A stretch of 54,126 nt of DNA from Aeromicrobium sp. (GCA_025965435.1 JAOPWZ010000061.1:1-54126); one strand, 5' to 3'; positions 1 through 9,348 are shown, counted from the stretch's first letter. A program made the numbers and translations. The notes: a model not told the origin generated them from the letters alone.

Positions 1-531
1 CCGCTGGAGTCGGCGGCGGCACGCAAGGCCGCGCTCGAGGGCAAGCCGGAGCACGCCTTCCGGCTCTCGACCAACTACCGCAACTCCGCCGAGATCTACG
101 AGCTCGCGGCCAAGGTCGCAGCGATCGGCGTCCCCGACCCCGATCTCGCCGATGCGATCCGTCGTACGGGTGAGCAGCCCCGCCACGTCACGGTGTCCGC
201 GCCCGACCTGGTCGACACCGTGCGCGACAGCGCGCGCGAGATCCTCGACCGGGTCGACGGCACGGTCGCCGTCGTCGTGCCGCGGGCCTCGCTGGACACC
301 CTTCGGGAATCGTTGGCCGACCTGGTCGTCGAGCACCCCGACCGGCTGCGGGTGCTCGACGGTCTGGACACCAAGGGCCTGGAGTTCGACGGTGTCGTGG
401 TGGTCGAGCCCGATGGCATCACCGAGGAGGCCAGTGCGGGCTGGCGGACGTTGTACGTCGTGCTGACCCGCGCGACCCAGCTGCTCACCACGGTGGGCAC
501 GACGGACCGGTGGAGAAACCGCATCGCATGA
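1..531 (+). CDS. HelD-like / UvrD-family ATP-dependent DNA helicase, C-terminal part (5' truncated by window edge)
   Basis: Frame 1 is open from base 1. Motifs LSTNYRNSAEI, LDTKGLEFDGVVVVEP (motif V) and LYVVLTRATQLL (motif VI) are typical of SF1 HelD-like helicases. Confidence 0.75.
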   Translation, partial: PLESAAARKAALEGKPEHAFRLSTNYRNSAEIYELAAKVAAIGVPDPDLADAIRRTGEQPRHVTVSAPDLVDTVRDSAREILDRVDGTVAVVVPRASLDTLRESLADLVVEHPDRLRVLDGLDTKGLEFDGVVVVEPDGITEEASAGWRTLYVVLTRATQLLTTVGTTDRWRNRIA

Positions 532-2144
532 AGCCGGCCCTCAAGGTCCTGGGCGTGCTCGCCATCGTGCTCGGTGTCGCCGTGCCCAGCGCCTGGACGA
601 TGTTCCTGCAGAGCGAGCGCTACCTCGTCATCGGTTCCCATGACGCGACGGTCCGGCCCGTCACGGACGGCCATGCGACGCTCGACTTCGGCGCGCTCCT
701 GCCGCAGGTCCGCGTCCCGGTCGACGTGCCGGGGGGCATCGGTGTCGCGATCGACCTCGGCGACAGCGAGGACGAGGGGCTGGAGCAGCTGCTCGCCCGC
801 GATGCCGTGATCGCCAGCCAGCCCGAGGGCGAGATCCGGGTCGTGCGGGCCGCCATCGTCGACATGGGCACGTCCGCAGCGCTGCGTGGGCTCGGGCTCG
901 GGCTCCTGGCGGGCACCGCCACGGTGCTGGTCTGGATCGCCGTCGGCCCGCGCCGTCGAGGCGAGCTGCGTTCCCGCCTGGCGCATCCGGCCCGCCGGCA
1001 GGTGCTGGCCGCGGGCGCGACAGCCGTCCTGCTGGTGGGATCGGTCGTGCTGGTCATCGTTCCGGGCGACGACGGTCGGCAGAAGGAGCAGTGGGTCCCG
1101 ATCACGCAGGAGTTCCCGATGCTGCCCGGCGACATCTCCGCCCTGGAGAACGTCGAGCTGGCGCAGGGTTCTGCCACTGCCGCGAGCCGCGCGCTGGTCG
1201 AGGGCGCGCTCCACCTGTACCGCGACTCCGTGACCTTCTACGAAGCACTGGAGGAGAAGGCCCAGCAGGTGGTGCTCCGCACGCCGGAGGAGGGCGAGAC
1301 CACCGCTCTCGTGGTGACCGACCGCCACGACAACATCGGCATGGACCCCGTCGCCCGCCGCATCGCCGATCTGGCGCAGGCCCGGATGCTGATCGACCTC
1401 GGAGACGACACGGGGCAGGGCGGGGCCTGGGAGTCGTTCAGCATCAACTCACTGGCCCGGGAGTTCGACGGCTTCGAGACGGTCGCCGTCGCGGGCAACC
1501 ACGACACCGACGCCGTGGCCGAGCAGATGGCGGACGAAGGCTTCACCGTGCTGGCCGGCGAACCCGTCGAGGTGGGCGGTGTGCGTTTCCTGGGCGCCAG
1601 CGACCCCCGGGGCACGAAGCTCACCGGCTACACCGAGGACGCCGAGTCCCGCGACAGCGCCTTGGCGGACCAGGACGTCGCGCTGCGCGACGTCGCCTGC
1701 TCCGCTGACGAGGCCGGTGACCGCGTGGGGGTGCTGGCCGTGCACTCGTGGGCGTCGGCCAAGGAGGTCGCCGCGAGCGGCTGCGTCGACCTGGTCCTCA
1801 CCGGCCACCTGCACTACCAGGTCGGGCCCCTGCCGATCGTCGGACCGGGCGGGACCACGACGACCCGCCTGACCACCGGGACCACGGGTGGCGCGGTGCT
1901 GCCGATCGCCCTGGGCAGCAGCCTGCGACGACAGGCGCAGGTGTCGGTCGTGACGTTCGACGCCGAGGGCACTCCCGTAGGGGTCCAGGTCGTCGCGTTC
2001 AACCCGGCCAAGACCATCGACGTCTCCGACTACGTCCAGCTCCCGATGCCGGCGCAGGGCGCGGAGCCGGCGGCACCCGATCCCGTGGAGGATCCCAGTG
2101 CGCAGGAGACGGCGACGCCCGAGGAGCTGCCCTCGGCTCCGTGA
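528..2144 (+). CDS. Membrane-anchored metallophosphoesterase family protein
   Basis: ATGA overlap with upstream gene; N-terminal hydrophobic segments; metallophosphoesterase motifs DRHDN, GDD, AGNHDTD, TGHLHYQ. Confidence 0.8.
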   Translation: MKPALKVLGVLAIVLGVAVPSAWTMFLQSERYLVIGSHDATVRPVTDGHATLDFGALLPQVRVPVDVPGGIGVAIDLGDSEDEGLEQLLARDAVIASQPEGEIRVVRAAIVDMGTSAALRGLGLGLLAGTATVLVWIAVGPRRRGELRSRLAHPARRQVLAAGATAVLLVGSVVLVIVPGDDGRQKEQWVPITQEFPMLPGDISALENVELAQGSATAASRALVEGALHLYRDSVTFYEALEEKAQQVVLRTPEEGETTALVVTDRHDNIGMDPVARRIADLAQARMLIDLGDDTGQGGAWESFSINSLAREFDGFETVAVAGNHDTDAVAEQMADEGFTVLAGEPVEVGGVRFLGASDPRGTKLTGYTEDAESRDSALADQDVALRDVACSADEAGDRVGVLAVHSWASAKEVAASGCVDLVLTGHLHYQVGPLPIVGPGGTTTTRLTTGTTGGAVLPIALGSSLRRQAQVSVVTFDAEGTPVGVQVVAFNPAKTIDVSDYVQLPMPAQGAEPAAPDPVEDPSAQETATPEELPSAP

Positions 2145-2154
2145 CGACGGAGCC

Positions 2155-3366
2155 TCAGCCGCAGCGTGCGACGATCAGCTCGGCGTACGCCCTGGCGCAC
2201 GCCACCACCTCGGCGATGGCGACGCTCTCGTCGACGGCGTGCGCTCCCGCGATGTCGCCGGGCCCGTACTGCACCGTGGGGACGCCCGCTGCGGCGTACT
2301 GACGCAGGTCCGATCCGTAGGGCGCTCCGATCAGGTCCGGCCGCGGCCGGCCGGCGGCCACGACGGCGGCGGTGACCTGGTCGCCGAAGGGATCGCCCGA
2401 CGGCAGCCGGCCCGCTGCGAAGTGTCCGCCCGGCCACGTCACGAGCGGGGGGTTGGCCGCGAGCCAAGGGTCGGACTCGGCGGCCCGGGCCACGGCCTGC
2501 TCGAAGACCGCCTTGGCGTCGGCGAACGACTCACCGGGCATGACGCCGTAACGTCCCTCGGCGACCAGGTGGTCGGGCACCGTGCTCGCCCAGTCGCCGG
2601 CCTGGATGATGCCGACGCTGATGGGCCACGGCAGGGGGCCGAAGGGATCGACCGGTGCGGCGTTGCGGACGTCCTCGAGCTCGGCGAGCGCGCGGTGGAC
2701 GAGCTCGAACGCCGTGATGGCGCTGTGCCCCCTCGAGCGCATCGAGCCGTGCGTCGCGCGTCCCAGCACCTCGAGGCGGAAGGTCAGCGAACCGGCGTTG
2801 GCCGCGACGACCTGCCCCGCCGTGGGCTCGGCGATGACGCAGGCGTCGCCGGTGTGCCCGCGGTGGAGCGTCGCGAACGACCCGATGCCGCCGTCCTCCT
2901 CGCCGATGACGGTGTGCACCGCGAACGGCCGCGCGAGCTCGAGGTCGCTGACCGCCCGGGCCGCCGCGATGATCGCCACGACACCGCCCTTCATGTCGCA
3001 CACGCCGCGCCCGAACCAGCGGCCGTCGACCTCGCGCACGTTCCAGGGATCGGCGTCGGTCCACGTCTCCGGATCGCCCGGCGGGACGACGTCGACATGG
3101 CCGTTGAGGATCAGCGCCGCAGGGCCTTCGCCGGACGTGCCGACGACGCCCCAGGCCTCGTTGCGCTCGACCTCCTCGCCGGGATAGCCGGGATCCGCGC
3201 GCAGGGCGTCGAGGTCGATCCGCCACTGGTCGACGGTGAGTCCGAGGCCGGTGAGGGTCGCCGCGCACCAGCGCTGGACCGCGATCTCGGCGTCCGATCC
3301 GCCGATGCTGGGGAAGTTGACGAGCTGGGCCAGGTCGCGCCTGATCAGGTCGACGTCGATGTCCAT
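2155..3366 (-). CDS. M20 family metallo-hydrolase (ArgE/DapE-like)
   Basis: MDIDVDLIRRDLAQLVNFPSIGG..., LNGHVDVVPPGD, GRGVCDMKGGV, IGEEDGG motifs of M20 peptidases; start set at the internal ATG 3364-3366. Confidence 0.85.
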   Translation of the reverse strand: MDIDVDLIRRDLAQLVNFPSIGGSDAEIAVQRWCAATLTGLGLTVDQWRIDLDALRADPGYPGEEVERNEAWGVVGTSGEGPAALILNGHVDVVPPGDPETWTDADPWNVREVDGRWFGRGVCDMKGGVVAIIAAARAVSDLELARPFAVHTVIGEEDGGIGSFATLHRGHTGDACVIAEPTAGQVVAANAGSLTFRLEVLGRATHGSMRSRGHSAITAFELVHRALAELEDVRNAAPVDPFGPLPWPISVGIIQAGDWASTVPDHLVAEGRYGVMPGESFADAKAVFEQAVARAAESDPWLAANPPLVTWPGGHFAAGRLPSGDPFGDQVTAAVVAAGRPRPDLIGAPYGSDLRQYAAAGVPTVQYGPGDIAGAHAVDESVAIAEVVACARAYAELIVARCG

Positions 3367-3390
3367 GGCCCGAGTCTCCCAGCCGACCCG

Positions 3391-3420
3391 TGGAGATCGC
3401 CGGAGGCCCTGCGCTAAACT
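3391..3420 (+). promoter_or_regulatory. Candidate promoter of trpL-trpE(G): TGGAGA-N18-TAAACT
   Basis: -10-like TAAACT (3415-3420) lies 6 nt before the trpL ATG; -35-like TGGAGA at 3391-3396. Confidence 0.45.
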
Positions 3421-3426
3421 CCTGCC

Positions 3427-3465
3427 ATGACAGCCCAGCACCTCTCCTGGTGGCGCCACCCCTGA
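3427..3465 (+). CDS. trpL: trp operon leader peptide MTAQHLSWWRHP
   Basis: 12-codon ORF with tandem Trp codons (TGG TGG at 3448-3453), directly upstream of a terminator hairpin and the TrpE-TrpG fusion gene. Confidence 0.8.
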   Translation: MTAQHLSWWRHP

Positions 3466-3484
3466 CGGTGGCCTGTCGATTTTC

Positions 3485-3527
3485 TGCCCAGACCGCCTCA
3501 CCCGGCCGGCTCTGGGCATCGTTGTTT
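3485..3527 (+). terminator. trp attenuator terminator hairpin
   Basis: Perfect 8-bp stem TGCCCAGA(3485-3492)/TCTGGGCA(3511-3518) followed by T-rich TCGTTGTTT. Confidence 0.7.
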
Positions 3528-3581
3528 CCACGGCACAGCAGCGCTCCTCGCCGGTCGAGGCACCTATCCGAAGGACCTGAG

Positions 3582-5447
3582 ATGACCTCCCTCGACGAGC
3601 TCCTCGCCCAGCCGGCGTTCGCGTTGATCCGCGTGCGCGAGTCCGACACCGTCACGCTGGTCGGCGGCCCGCGCACCGATCTCGACGCGCTGGCCGACAT
3701 CCCGCTGAGGGAAGGCGCCGGACGGGCGTGGGACCAGCTGGTGCTGGTGCCGTACGCGCAGGCCCGGGAGCGCGGCTTCGAGGCGCACCAGGACGGCACG
3801 CCGCTGTCGGCGATCCAGATCGACCACAGCGAGGAGCTGCCGCTCGACGAGCTGCTCACGCTGCTGCCCGACGTGCCGGTCGAGTTCATCGACCGCGGCG
3901 GCTTCGAGACGTCCGACGACGAGTACGCCGGCATCGTCCGCAACATCATCGACGACGAGATCGGCCAGGGCGAGGGCGCCAACCTGGTCATCGGACGTCA
4001 CTACCGTGCGCAGGTCGCCGACTGGGGTCATGACGCCGCCCTCACGGTGTTCCGCCGGCTGCTGGAGCGCGAGCGCGGGGCGTTCTGGACGTTCCTGATC
4101 TTCACCGGCGACCGCTACCTGATCGGTGCGAGCCCCGAGCGCCATGTCAGCCTCGACGCGGGCCAGGTGCGGATGAACCCCATCAGCGGGACGTTCCGCA
4201 TGCGCGGCCTCGAGACGCATGCCGACAAGAAGCGCGAGCTCCTCACGTTCCTCCAGGACGAGAAGGAGATCTACGAGCTGTTCATGGTCGTGGACGAGGA
4301 GCTCAAGATGATGTGCGACATCTGCCACGAGGGCGGGCTCGTGCTCGGGCCGTACCTCAAGCCGATGACGCACCTCGTGCACACCGAGTACCTGCTCGCC
4401 GGCCGCACGCATCGCGACGTCCGCGAGGTGCTCCGCGACTCGATGTTCGCGGCCACGGTGACCGGCAGCCCGGTCGAGAACGCGTGCCGCCTGATCAAGC
4501 AGTACGAGCCCGAGGGGCGCGGCTACTACGCCTCGGTCGCCGCGCTGATCGGCCGTGACGACGACGGCGCGCAGGTCGCCGACGCACCCATCCTCATCCG
4601 CACGGCCGATGTCGACCTCGAGGGCAACCTGAAGGTCACGGCCGGCGCGACCCTCGTCCGCGACTCCGACGCGATGTACGAGACCAAGGAGACCTGGGCG
4701 AAGGCCGGCGGCATCCTCAGCGCGTTCGGGCTCGTCGAGTCCGCCCCCGACCCGGTCGCCGGCTTCGACGCGTTCACCCGCGAGGACGAGGTCATCATCG
4801 CCCTGGGCTCCCGCAACCAGCGGCTCAGCCAGTTCTGGCTCACCGACCAGTCGGGTGCCGCCCCCGTTCCCTCGCTGGTCGGCAAGCGGGTCGTGATCGT
4901 GGACGGCGAGGACGACTTCGTCAACATGTTGTCCCACGTGTTCGGGGTGCTGGGCATGACGACCGACATCGTCCGGCACGACAGCTATGCCGACGGCGAC
5001 CTCGACGGGTACGACCTCGTGGTCGTCGGCCCCGGCCCCGGCGACCCGCGCGATCTCACCGACCCCAAGATGTCGACCCTGCACGGCGTCGTCGCGGGGC
5101 TGCTCGAGACGCAGCGACCGTTCCTGGCGGTCTGCCTGGGCCACCAGACGCTGAGCCACCAGATCGGCCTGGACCTGGTGTTCAAGGACATCGTCTTCCA
5201 GGGGACGCAGAGTCGCTTGTCGGTGCTCGACCGGCCGGAGACGGTCGGCTTCTACAACACGTTCGTTGCCCGCGTGCCCGAGACCGGCCTGCCCGACGGG
5301 GTCACGGTCGAGACCGATCCGGCGAGCGGGGACATCCACCTGGTGGCCGGCCCGCACTATCGCGGGGTGCAGTTCCACGCGGAGTCGATCCTGACACAGA
5401 ACGGTTTCGGCATCCTGCGCGATCTCGTGACCGAGCTGATCGGCTGA
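3582..5447 (+). CDS. trpE(G): Anthranilate synthase, fused component I-component II (TrpE-TrpG; PhzE-like architecture)
   Basis: Chorismate-binding domain (FLIFTGDRYLIGASPERH, NPISGTFRMRG, ATVTGSPVENACRLI) then glutamine amidotransferase (VVGPGPGDP, FLAVCLGHQ, GVQFHAES). Confidence 0.85.
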   Translation: MTSLDELLAQPAFALIRVRESDTVTLVGGPRTDLDALADIPLREGAGRAWDQLVLVPYAQARERGFEAHQDGTPLSAIQIDHSEELPLDELLTLLPDVPVEFIDRGGFETSDDEYAGIVRNIIDDEIGQGEGANLVIGRHYRAQVADWGHDAALTVFRRLLERERGAFWTFLIFTGDRYLIGASPERHVSLDAGQVRMNPISGTFRMRGLETHADKKRELLTFLQDEKEIYELFMVVDEELKMMCDICHEGGLVLGPYLKPMTHLVHTEYLLAGRTHRDVREVLRDSMFAATVTGSPVENACRLIKQYEPEGRGYYASVAALIGRDDDGAQVADAPILIRTADVDLEGNLKVTAGATLVRDSDAMYETKETWAKAGGILSAFGLVESAPDPVAGFDAFTREDEVIIALGSRNQRLSQFWLTDQSGAAPVPSLVGKRVVIVDGEDDFVNMLSHVFGVLGMTTDIVRHDSYADGDLDGYDLVVVGPGPGDPRDLTDPKMSTLHGVVAGLLETQRPFLAVCLGHQTLSHQIGLDLVFKDIVFQGTQSRLSVLDRPETVGFYNTFVARVPETGLPDGVTVETDPASGDIHLVAGPHYRGVQFHAESILTQNGFGILRDLVTELIG

Positions 5448-5878
5448 TGTCCGAGGAGCTGCTGCGGGCGTACGAGCGCACCCGCTACGTCGTGCTCGAC
5501 GATCACGGCATCGGTCGAGCGGCGGTCGGCATCGGCGAGACGTCAGCCGACATCGACGCGGTCCTGGCCGACTACGGTGCCGCGAACGGCGTGTTCATCA
5601 CGGCCTGGAACCCGCGCAGCGAGCCGCACGGCCAGGACACCAACGACGAGGCCAACGACCGCCTCGAGGCCGACCTCAGCGAGGCCGGCAGCGTCATCCT
5701 GCCGCACATCGGCGTCGGGTACGACCCCGACTGGGAGCCGGAGCACGGCTTCTTCGCCCTCGACCTCGCCGAGGCCGAGGCGGTCGAGCTGGCGACGGAG
5801 CACGGCCAGAACGCCGTGGTCGTCGTCGAGCGCGGACTCCCGGCGCGCCTCGTGATCACGCCGGTCATGGGCCGATGA
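5447..5878 (+). CDS. DUF3293 domain-containing protein
   Basis: FITAWNPRSEPHGQDTNDEANDRLEADL pattern; start overlaps trpE(G) stop (TGATG). Confidence 0.65.
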   Translation: MSEELLRAYERTRYVVLDDHGIGRAAVGIGETSADIDAVLADYGAANGVFITAWNPRSEPHGQDTNDEANDRLEADLSEAGSVILPHIGVGYDPDWEPEHGFFALDLAEAEAVELATEHGQNAVVVVERGLPARLVITPVMGR

Positions 5879-6564
5879 GGACCATCGGGCTGATCGGCGG
5901 GATGAGCTGGGTCAGCACGGCGGAGTACTACCGGCTGATCAACGAGGGCGTCGCCGACCAGCTGGGCGGCCTGCACTCGGCGAAGATCGTGCTGGAGTCG
6001 GTCGACTTCGCCGAGATCGAGGAGCTCAAGCTCGCGAACCGTTGGGACCTCGTGGCCGGCCGACTGGCAGCCGCGGCGCAGCGGCTGGAGGCGTCCGGAG
6101 CTGGGCTCATCGTCCTGTGCACGAACACGATGCACCACGTGGCGCCCTCGATCGAAGCAGCGGTCACGGTGCCGTTCGTCCACATCGCCGACACGACGGC
6201 TTCGGCGATCACGGCGACGGGACTGACCCGGGTCGGGTTGCTCGGCACGGCGTTCACGATGGAGCAGGACTTCTACGTCGACCGGGTGGCCTCGCACGGC
6301 ATCGAGGTGCTCGTGCCTTCGGCCGACGACCGGGCCCGCATCAGCGCGATCATCTACGACGAGCTGTGTCACGATGTCGTCACGGCGGACTCGAAGGCGT
6401 TCTACCTCGCCGCGACCGAGCGGCTGGTCGAGGCCGGTGCGCAGGGCCTGGTCCTGGGGTGCACCGAGATCGAGCTGCTGATCGGTGCGGACGACCTCGA
6501 GGTTCCGGCCTTCGACACGACGTCGTTGCACGTCACCGCCGCGGTCGACCTCGCTCTCGCCTAG
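5875..6564 (+). CDS. Aspartate/glutamate racemase family protein
   Basis: IGLIGGMSWVSTAEYYRLIN, LCTNTMHHVA, LGCTEIELLI motifs; ATGA overlap with previous gene. Confidence 0.85.
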   Translation: MRTIGLIGGMSWVSTAEYYRLINEGVADQLGGLHSAKIVLESVDFAEIEELKLANRWDLVAGRLAAAAQRLEASGAGLIVLCTNTMHHVAPSIEAAVTVPFVHIADTTASAITATGLTRVGLLGTAFTMEQDFYVDRVASHGIEVLVPSADDRARISAIIYDELCHDVVTADSKAFYLAATERLVEAGAQGLVLGCTEIELLIGADDLEVPAFDTTSLHVTAAVDLALA

Positions 6565-7673
6565 CTCTTCAGGCTCCGGAGCGCGGACGGCTCGTGAGCC
6601 GCCTTCGCGCCGGTCTTCTCGCTCTCGACGACGAACTTCGGCTCGTCGTCGGAGGCGCGCCACGTCCGCCCGTCGAGCTGGAAGTCCTTCGTCTTCCGCT
6701 CGACGATCGTGCCGTGGGTGCGTCCCTGCGGGGTGTCCCAGCTGACCTTGTCACCGATCTCCATGACCTCATCGTGCGTCATCTCGGTGCCGGCCGCGTG
6801 ACGAAGACGGGTGATCGCGACGCCCGTGAGGCACAGCGCACCGCCCACGAAGGCGAGGGCCGCGGGCACCTCGTCGAGCACGACCCATGAGATCGCGGTG
6901 GCGACGGCGGGGACCAGGTACGTCGTCGAGGCGGCCTGTCCGGTCGAGATCCGCTTGAGCGCGTACGACCACGTGCTGAAGCCGATCGCGGTCGGGAAGA
7001 CGCCGAGGTAGACGAGCCACGCGATGTCGTGGAACGAGGCGCCGGCCAGCTCGTCGATCAGCGTCGGCGCGAACGGCAGGCACACCACGACGCCCACGAG
7101 GCATCCCAGCCACACCGACATGACCGGTTCCATGTGGTTCAGCGCCGGCTTCTGGGCCAGCGCGCCGAAGGCGTAGAAGACGGCAGCCGCGACGCACAGC
7201 AGGACGCCGGTGGTGCTGGCGGTGTCGACCGCGGTGGAGTCGCGATCGGTGCTCAGCGCGATCAGCACGACGCCGGTGAAGGCGATGCCCATGCCGATCA
7301 GCAGTGGCTTGGGGAAGCCCTCCCGGTACAGGAAGCCGGCGACGAGCGCCGCGATGGCCGGGCCGATGTTGACGATCAGGGCCGTCGTGCCGGCGTCGAG
7401 GTCGCGCTCGGCGGCGTTGAGGGCGATGTTGTAGGCGCCGAACCACACGACCCCGTAGAGGATCACCAGCAGCAGGGGACGTCCGGTCGGCAGCGGGTTG
7501 CGACCGGGCCGGGCGAAGAACGTGAGGACGGCGGCACCGACCAGGAGCCGGCCCAGGCTGAGCGATCCCGGCGTGTACGTGTCACCCACGGCCCGGATGC
7601 CGACGAAGGCCGATGCCCACAGCAGCACGGTGACCAGGAGGGCGAGCGTGGAGAGGTCGCGGGTCGTCTTCAC
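6561..7673 (-). CDS. EamA/DMT-type transporter with C-terminal DUF2945 (Tudor-like) domain
   Basis: Ten-TM EamA-like sequence (LLWASAFVGIRAV..., AATYLVPAVATAISWVVL-type repeat) continuous with IGDKVSWDTPQGRTHGTIVERKTKDFQLDGRTWRASDDEPKFVVESEKTGAKAAHEPSAL. GTG start 7673 chosen because the htrA terminator lies just upstream. Confidence 0.75.
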   Translation of the reverse strand: MKTTRDLSTLALLVTVLLWASAFVGIRAVGDTYTPGSLSLGRLLVGAAVLTFFARPGRNPLPTGRPLLLVILYGVVWFGAYNIALNAAERDLDAGTTALIVNIGPAIAALVAGFLYREGFPKPLLIGMGIAFTGVVLIALSTDRDSTAVDTASTTGVLLCVAAAVFYAFGALAQKPALNHMEPVMSVWLGCLVGVVVCLPFAPTLIDELAGASFHDIAWLVYLGVFPTAIGFSTWSYALKRISTGQAASTTYLVPAVATAISWVVLDEVPAALAFVGGALCLTGVAITRLRHAAGTEMTHDEVMEIGDKVSWDTPQGRTHGTIVERKTKDFQLDGRTWRASDDEPKFVVESEKTGAKAAHEPSALRSLKS

Positions 7674-7704
7674 GACCCTCACCGTAGTCACCACCCATGA
7701 CAAA

Positions 7705-7730
7705 GGCTCCGACACCTCGGTGTCGGAGCC
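7705..7730 (-). terminator. Rho-independent-type terminator of htrA
   Basis: Perfect 12-bp inverted repeat GGCTCCGACACC-TC-GGTGTCGGAGCC, 15 nt past the htrA stop, followed on the minus strand by TTTG. Confidence 0.7.
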
Positions 7731-7745
7731 CTTGTCGTGCGGGAG

Positions 7746-9275
7746 CTACTCGGTCGTGGTGCCGCCGTCGCTGCCCAGCGTCACGTCGACCTCGGTCTTC
7801 TTGCCGCCCCGGAGGTAGGTCAGGCTGATCTTCTCGCCCGGGTTGTAGCCGCGGACCGCGGCGACCAGGGCCTCGGAGGTCGGGATGATCGCGCCGTTGA
7901 CCGACGTGATGACGTCGCCCTCCTTGAGCCCGGCCTTCTCGCCGGCGCCGTCGGGGTTGACGTCCTTGACCTCGGCGCCCATGCCGGTGATGCCGTCCTC
8001 GCCGAGGAAGTTGTCGACGCTGACGCCGATCTGGGCGTGTTCGACGGTCTTGCCGTCGAGCAGCTGCTTCGAGACGTTCTTGGCCAGGTCGATGGGGATC
8101 GCGAAGCCCAGTCCGATCGATCCGGCGTCACCGGCGGTGGTCGCCGCCGACTTGATGGCGGAGTTGATCGCGATGACTCGACCCTTCAGGTCGACCAGCG
8201 GGCCGCCGGAGTTGCCGGGGTTGATCGCGGCATCGGTCTGCACCGCGGGGAACGTCGTGCGCGTCTGCTCCGCGCCCGTGCTGCCGCCGGAGGAGACGGG
8301 GCGGTTGAGCGCGGAGATGATGCCCTGCGTCACGGTGCTCTCGAGGCCGAACGGCGAGCCGATCGCGACGACCTCCTGGCCGACTCTCAGATCGGCGGAC
8401 GTGCCGAGCGTTGCGGCGGTGAGCCCGGTCTGTCCCGCGGCCTTGATGACCGCGAGGTCCGTCTTGGGGTCGGTGCCGACGATCTCGGCCTTGGTGTTGC
8501 TGCCGTCGCTGAAGGCCACCGTGATGGTGCCACCGTCGCCCGCGACCTCGACGACGTGGTTGTTGGTCAGGATGTTGCCGTCGCTGCTGATGATGATGCC
8601 TGTGCCGGAGCCGGACTCCTGTCCGCCGCGGACGTTGATCTGCACGACGGAGGGCAGCACCTTGGCCGCGACCTGCTCGACCGTGCCGGCCGGGAGGCTG
8701 GCCTGCTTGGCGTCGTTGTCGCCGTCGAGCGAGCTGACGAGGCCGCTGTCGGATCCGCTGTCGTCCTGCTGGTCGAAGGCCCAGGCGCCGCCGTACCCGG
8801 CGGCGCCGGCGAGGATCAGGAAGGCCAGTGCGGCGATGAGCCGGCGTCCGCGGCGCCGGGGCTGGGCCGTCGCGACCCCGCCCTGACCGTCTCCGCCCTG
8901 GCCGCCGCCGGCAGCGGCGAAGCTGACGGTCGGCTCGTTCTCGGAGAACGGGTCGTCGAGGGGAGCGGACTGGGCGTAGGGATCACCCGCCGCGGGATAG
9001 CGGTGGGTGTAGTCGTCGGCCGGAGGTGTCGCCGCGGCGACGGGGGCCGGAGGTGCGGGGGGCGCGGGGGCGTAGGCGGGCTGGGCCGGCCCCTCGACCG
9101 TCGGCTCGGTCCAGGACGCCTGCGCGGGCGCGGCAGGAGCAGGCGGCGCCACCGGGGCCTCCGCGGCGGGCGGCTGGACGGCCGTGTCATCGGCCGTGGG
9201 GGTGGCGGCGCGGTCGTCGCGATCCGTCGGCGGGGTGTACGGATTGGCGGCGAACGGATCCTGCGAATCGGTCAT
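7746..9275 (-). CDS. htrA: Trypsin-like serine protease with C-terminal PDZ domain (HtrA/PepD-like), Pro-rich N-terminus and one TM
   Basis: ILTNNHVVEVAG, GTDPKTDLAVIK, QTDAAINPGNSGGPLVDLKG, PDZ GAEKAGLKEGDVITSVNG-type segment. Confidence 0.88.
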   Translation of the reverse strand: MTDSQDPFAANPYTPPTDRDDRAATPTADDTAVQPPAAEAPVAPPAPAAPAQASWTEPTVEGPAQPAYAPAPPAPPAPVAAATPPADDYTHRYPAAGDPYAQSAPLDDPFSENEPTVSFAAAGGGQGGDGQGGVATAQPRRRGRRLIAALAFLILAGAAGYGGAWAFDQQDDSGSDSGLVSSLDGDNDAKQASLPAGTVEQVAAKVLPSVVQINVRGGQESGSGTGIIISSDGNILTNNHVVEVAGDGGTITVAFSDGSNTKAEIVGTDPKTDLAVIKAAGQTGLTAATLGTSADLRVGQEVVAIGSPFGLESTVTQGIISALNRPVSSGGSTGAEQTRTTFPAVQTDAAINPGNSGGPLVDLKGRVIAINSAIKSAATTAGDAGSIGLGFAIPIDLAKNVSKQLLDGKTVEHAQIGVSVDNFLGEDGITGMGAEVKDVNPDGAGEKAGLKEGDVITSVNGAIIPTSEALVAAVRGYNPGEKISLTYLRGGKKTEVDVTLGSDGGTTTE

Positions 9276-9348
9276 GGTTATACATTCTCGCCCATCGCTG
9301 AGACAGATGTGAGAGTGACGTGTGAGCGATCCAAGAAGTATCGGCTGG

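Noticed and set aside
96-1328. 410-aa minus-strand ORF opposite helicase/metallophosphoesterase
   Set aside because: Low-complexity Arg/His/Asp-rich antisense product typical of high-GC DNA; the plus-strand genes have clear motifs.
3564-5378. 604-aa minus-strand ORF opposite trpE(G)
   Set aside because: Exact antisense of a well-recognised gene, no domain signature.
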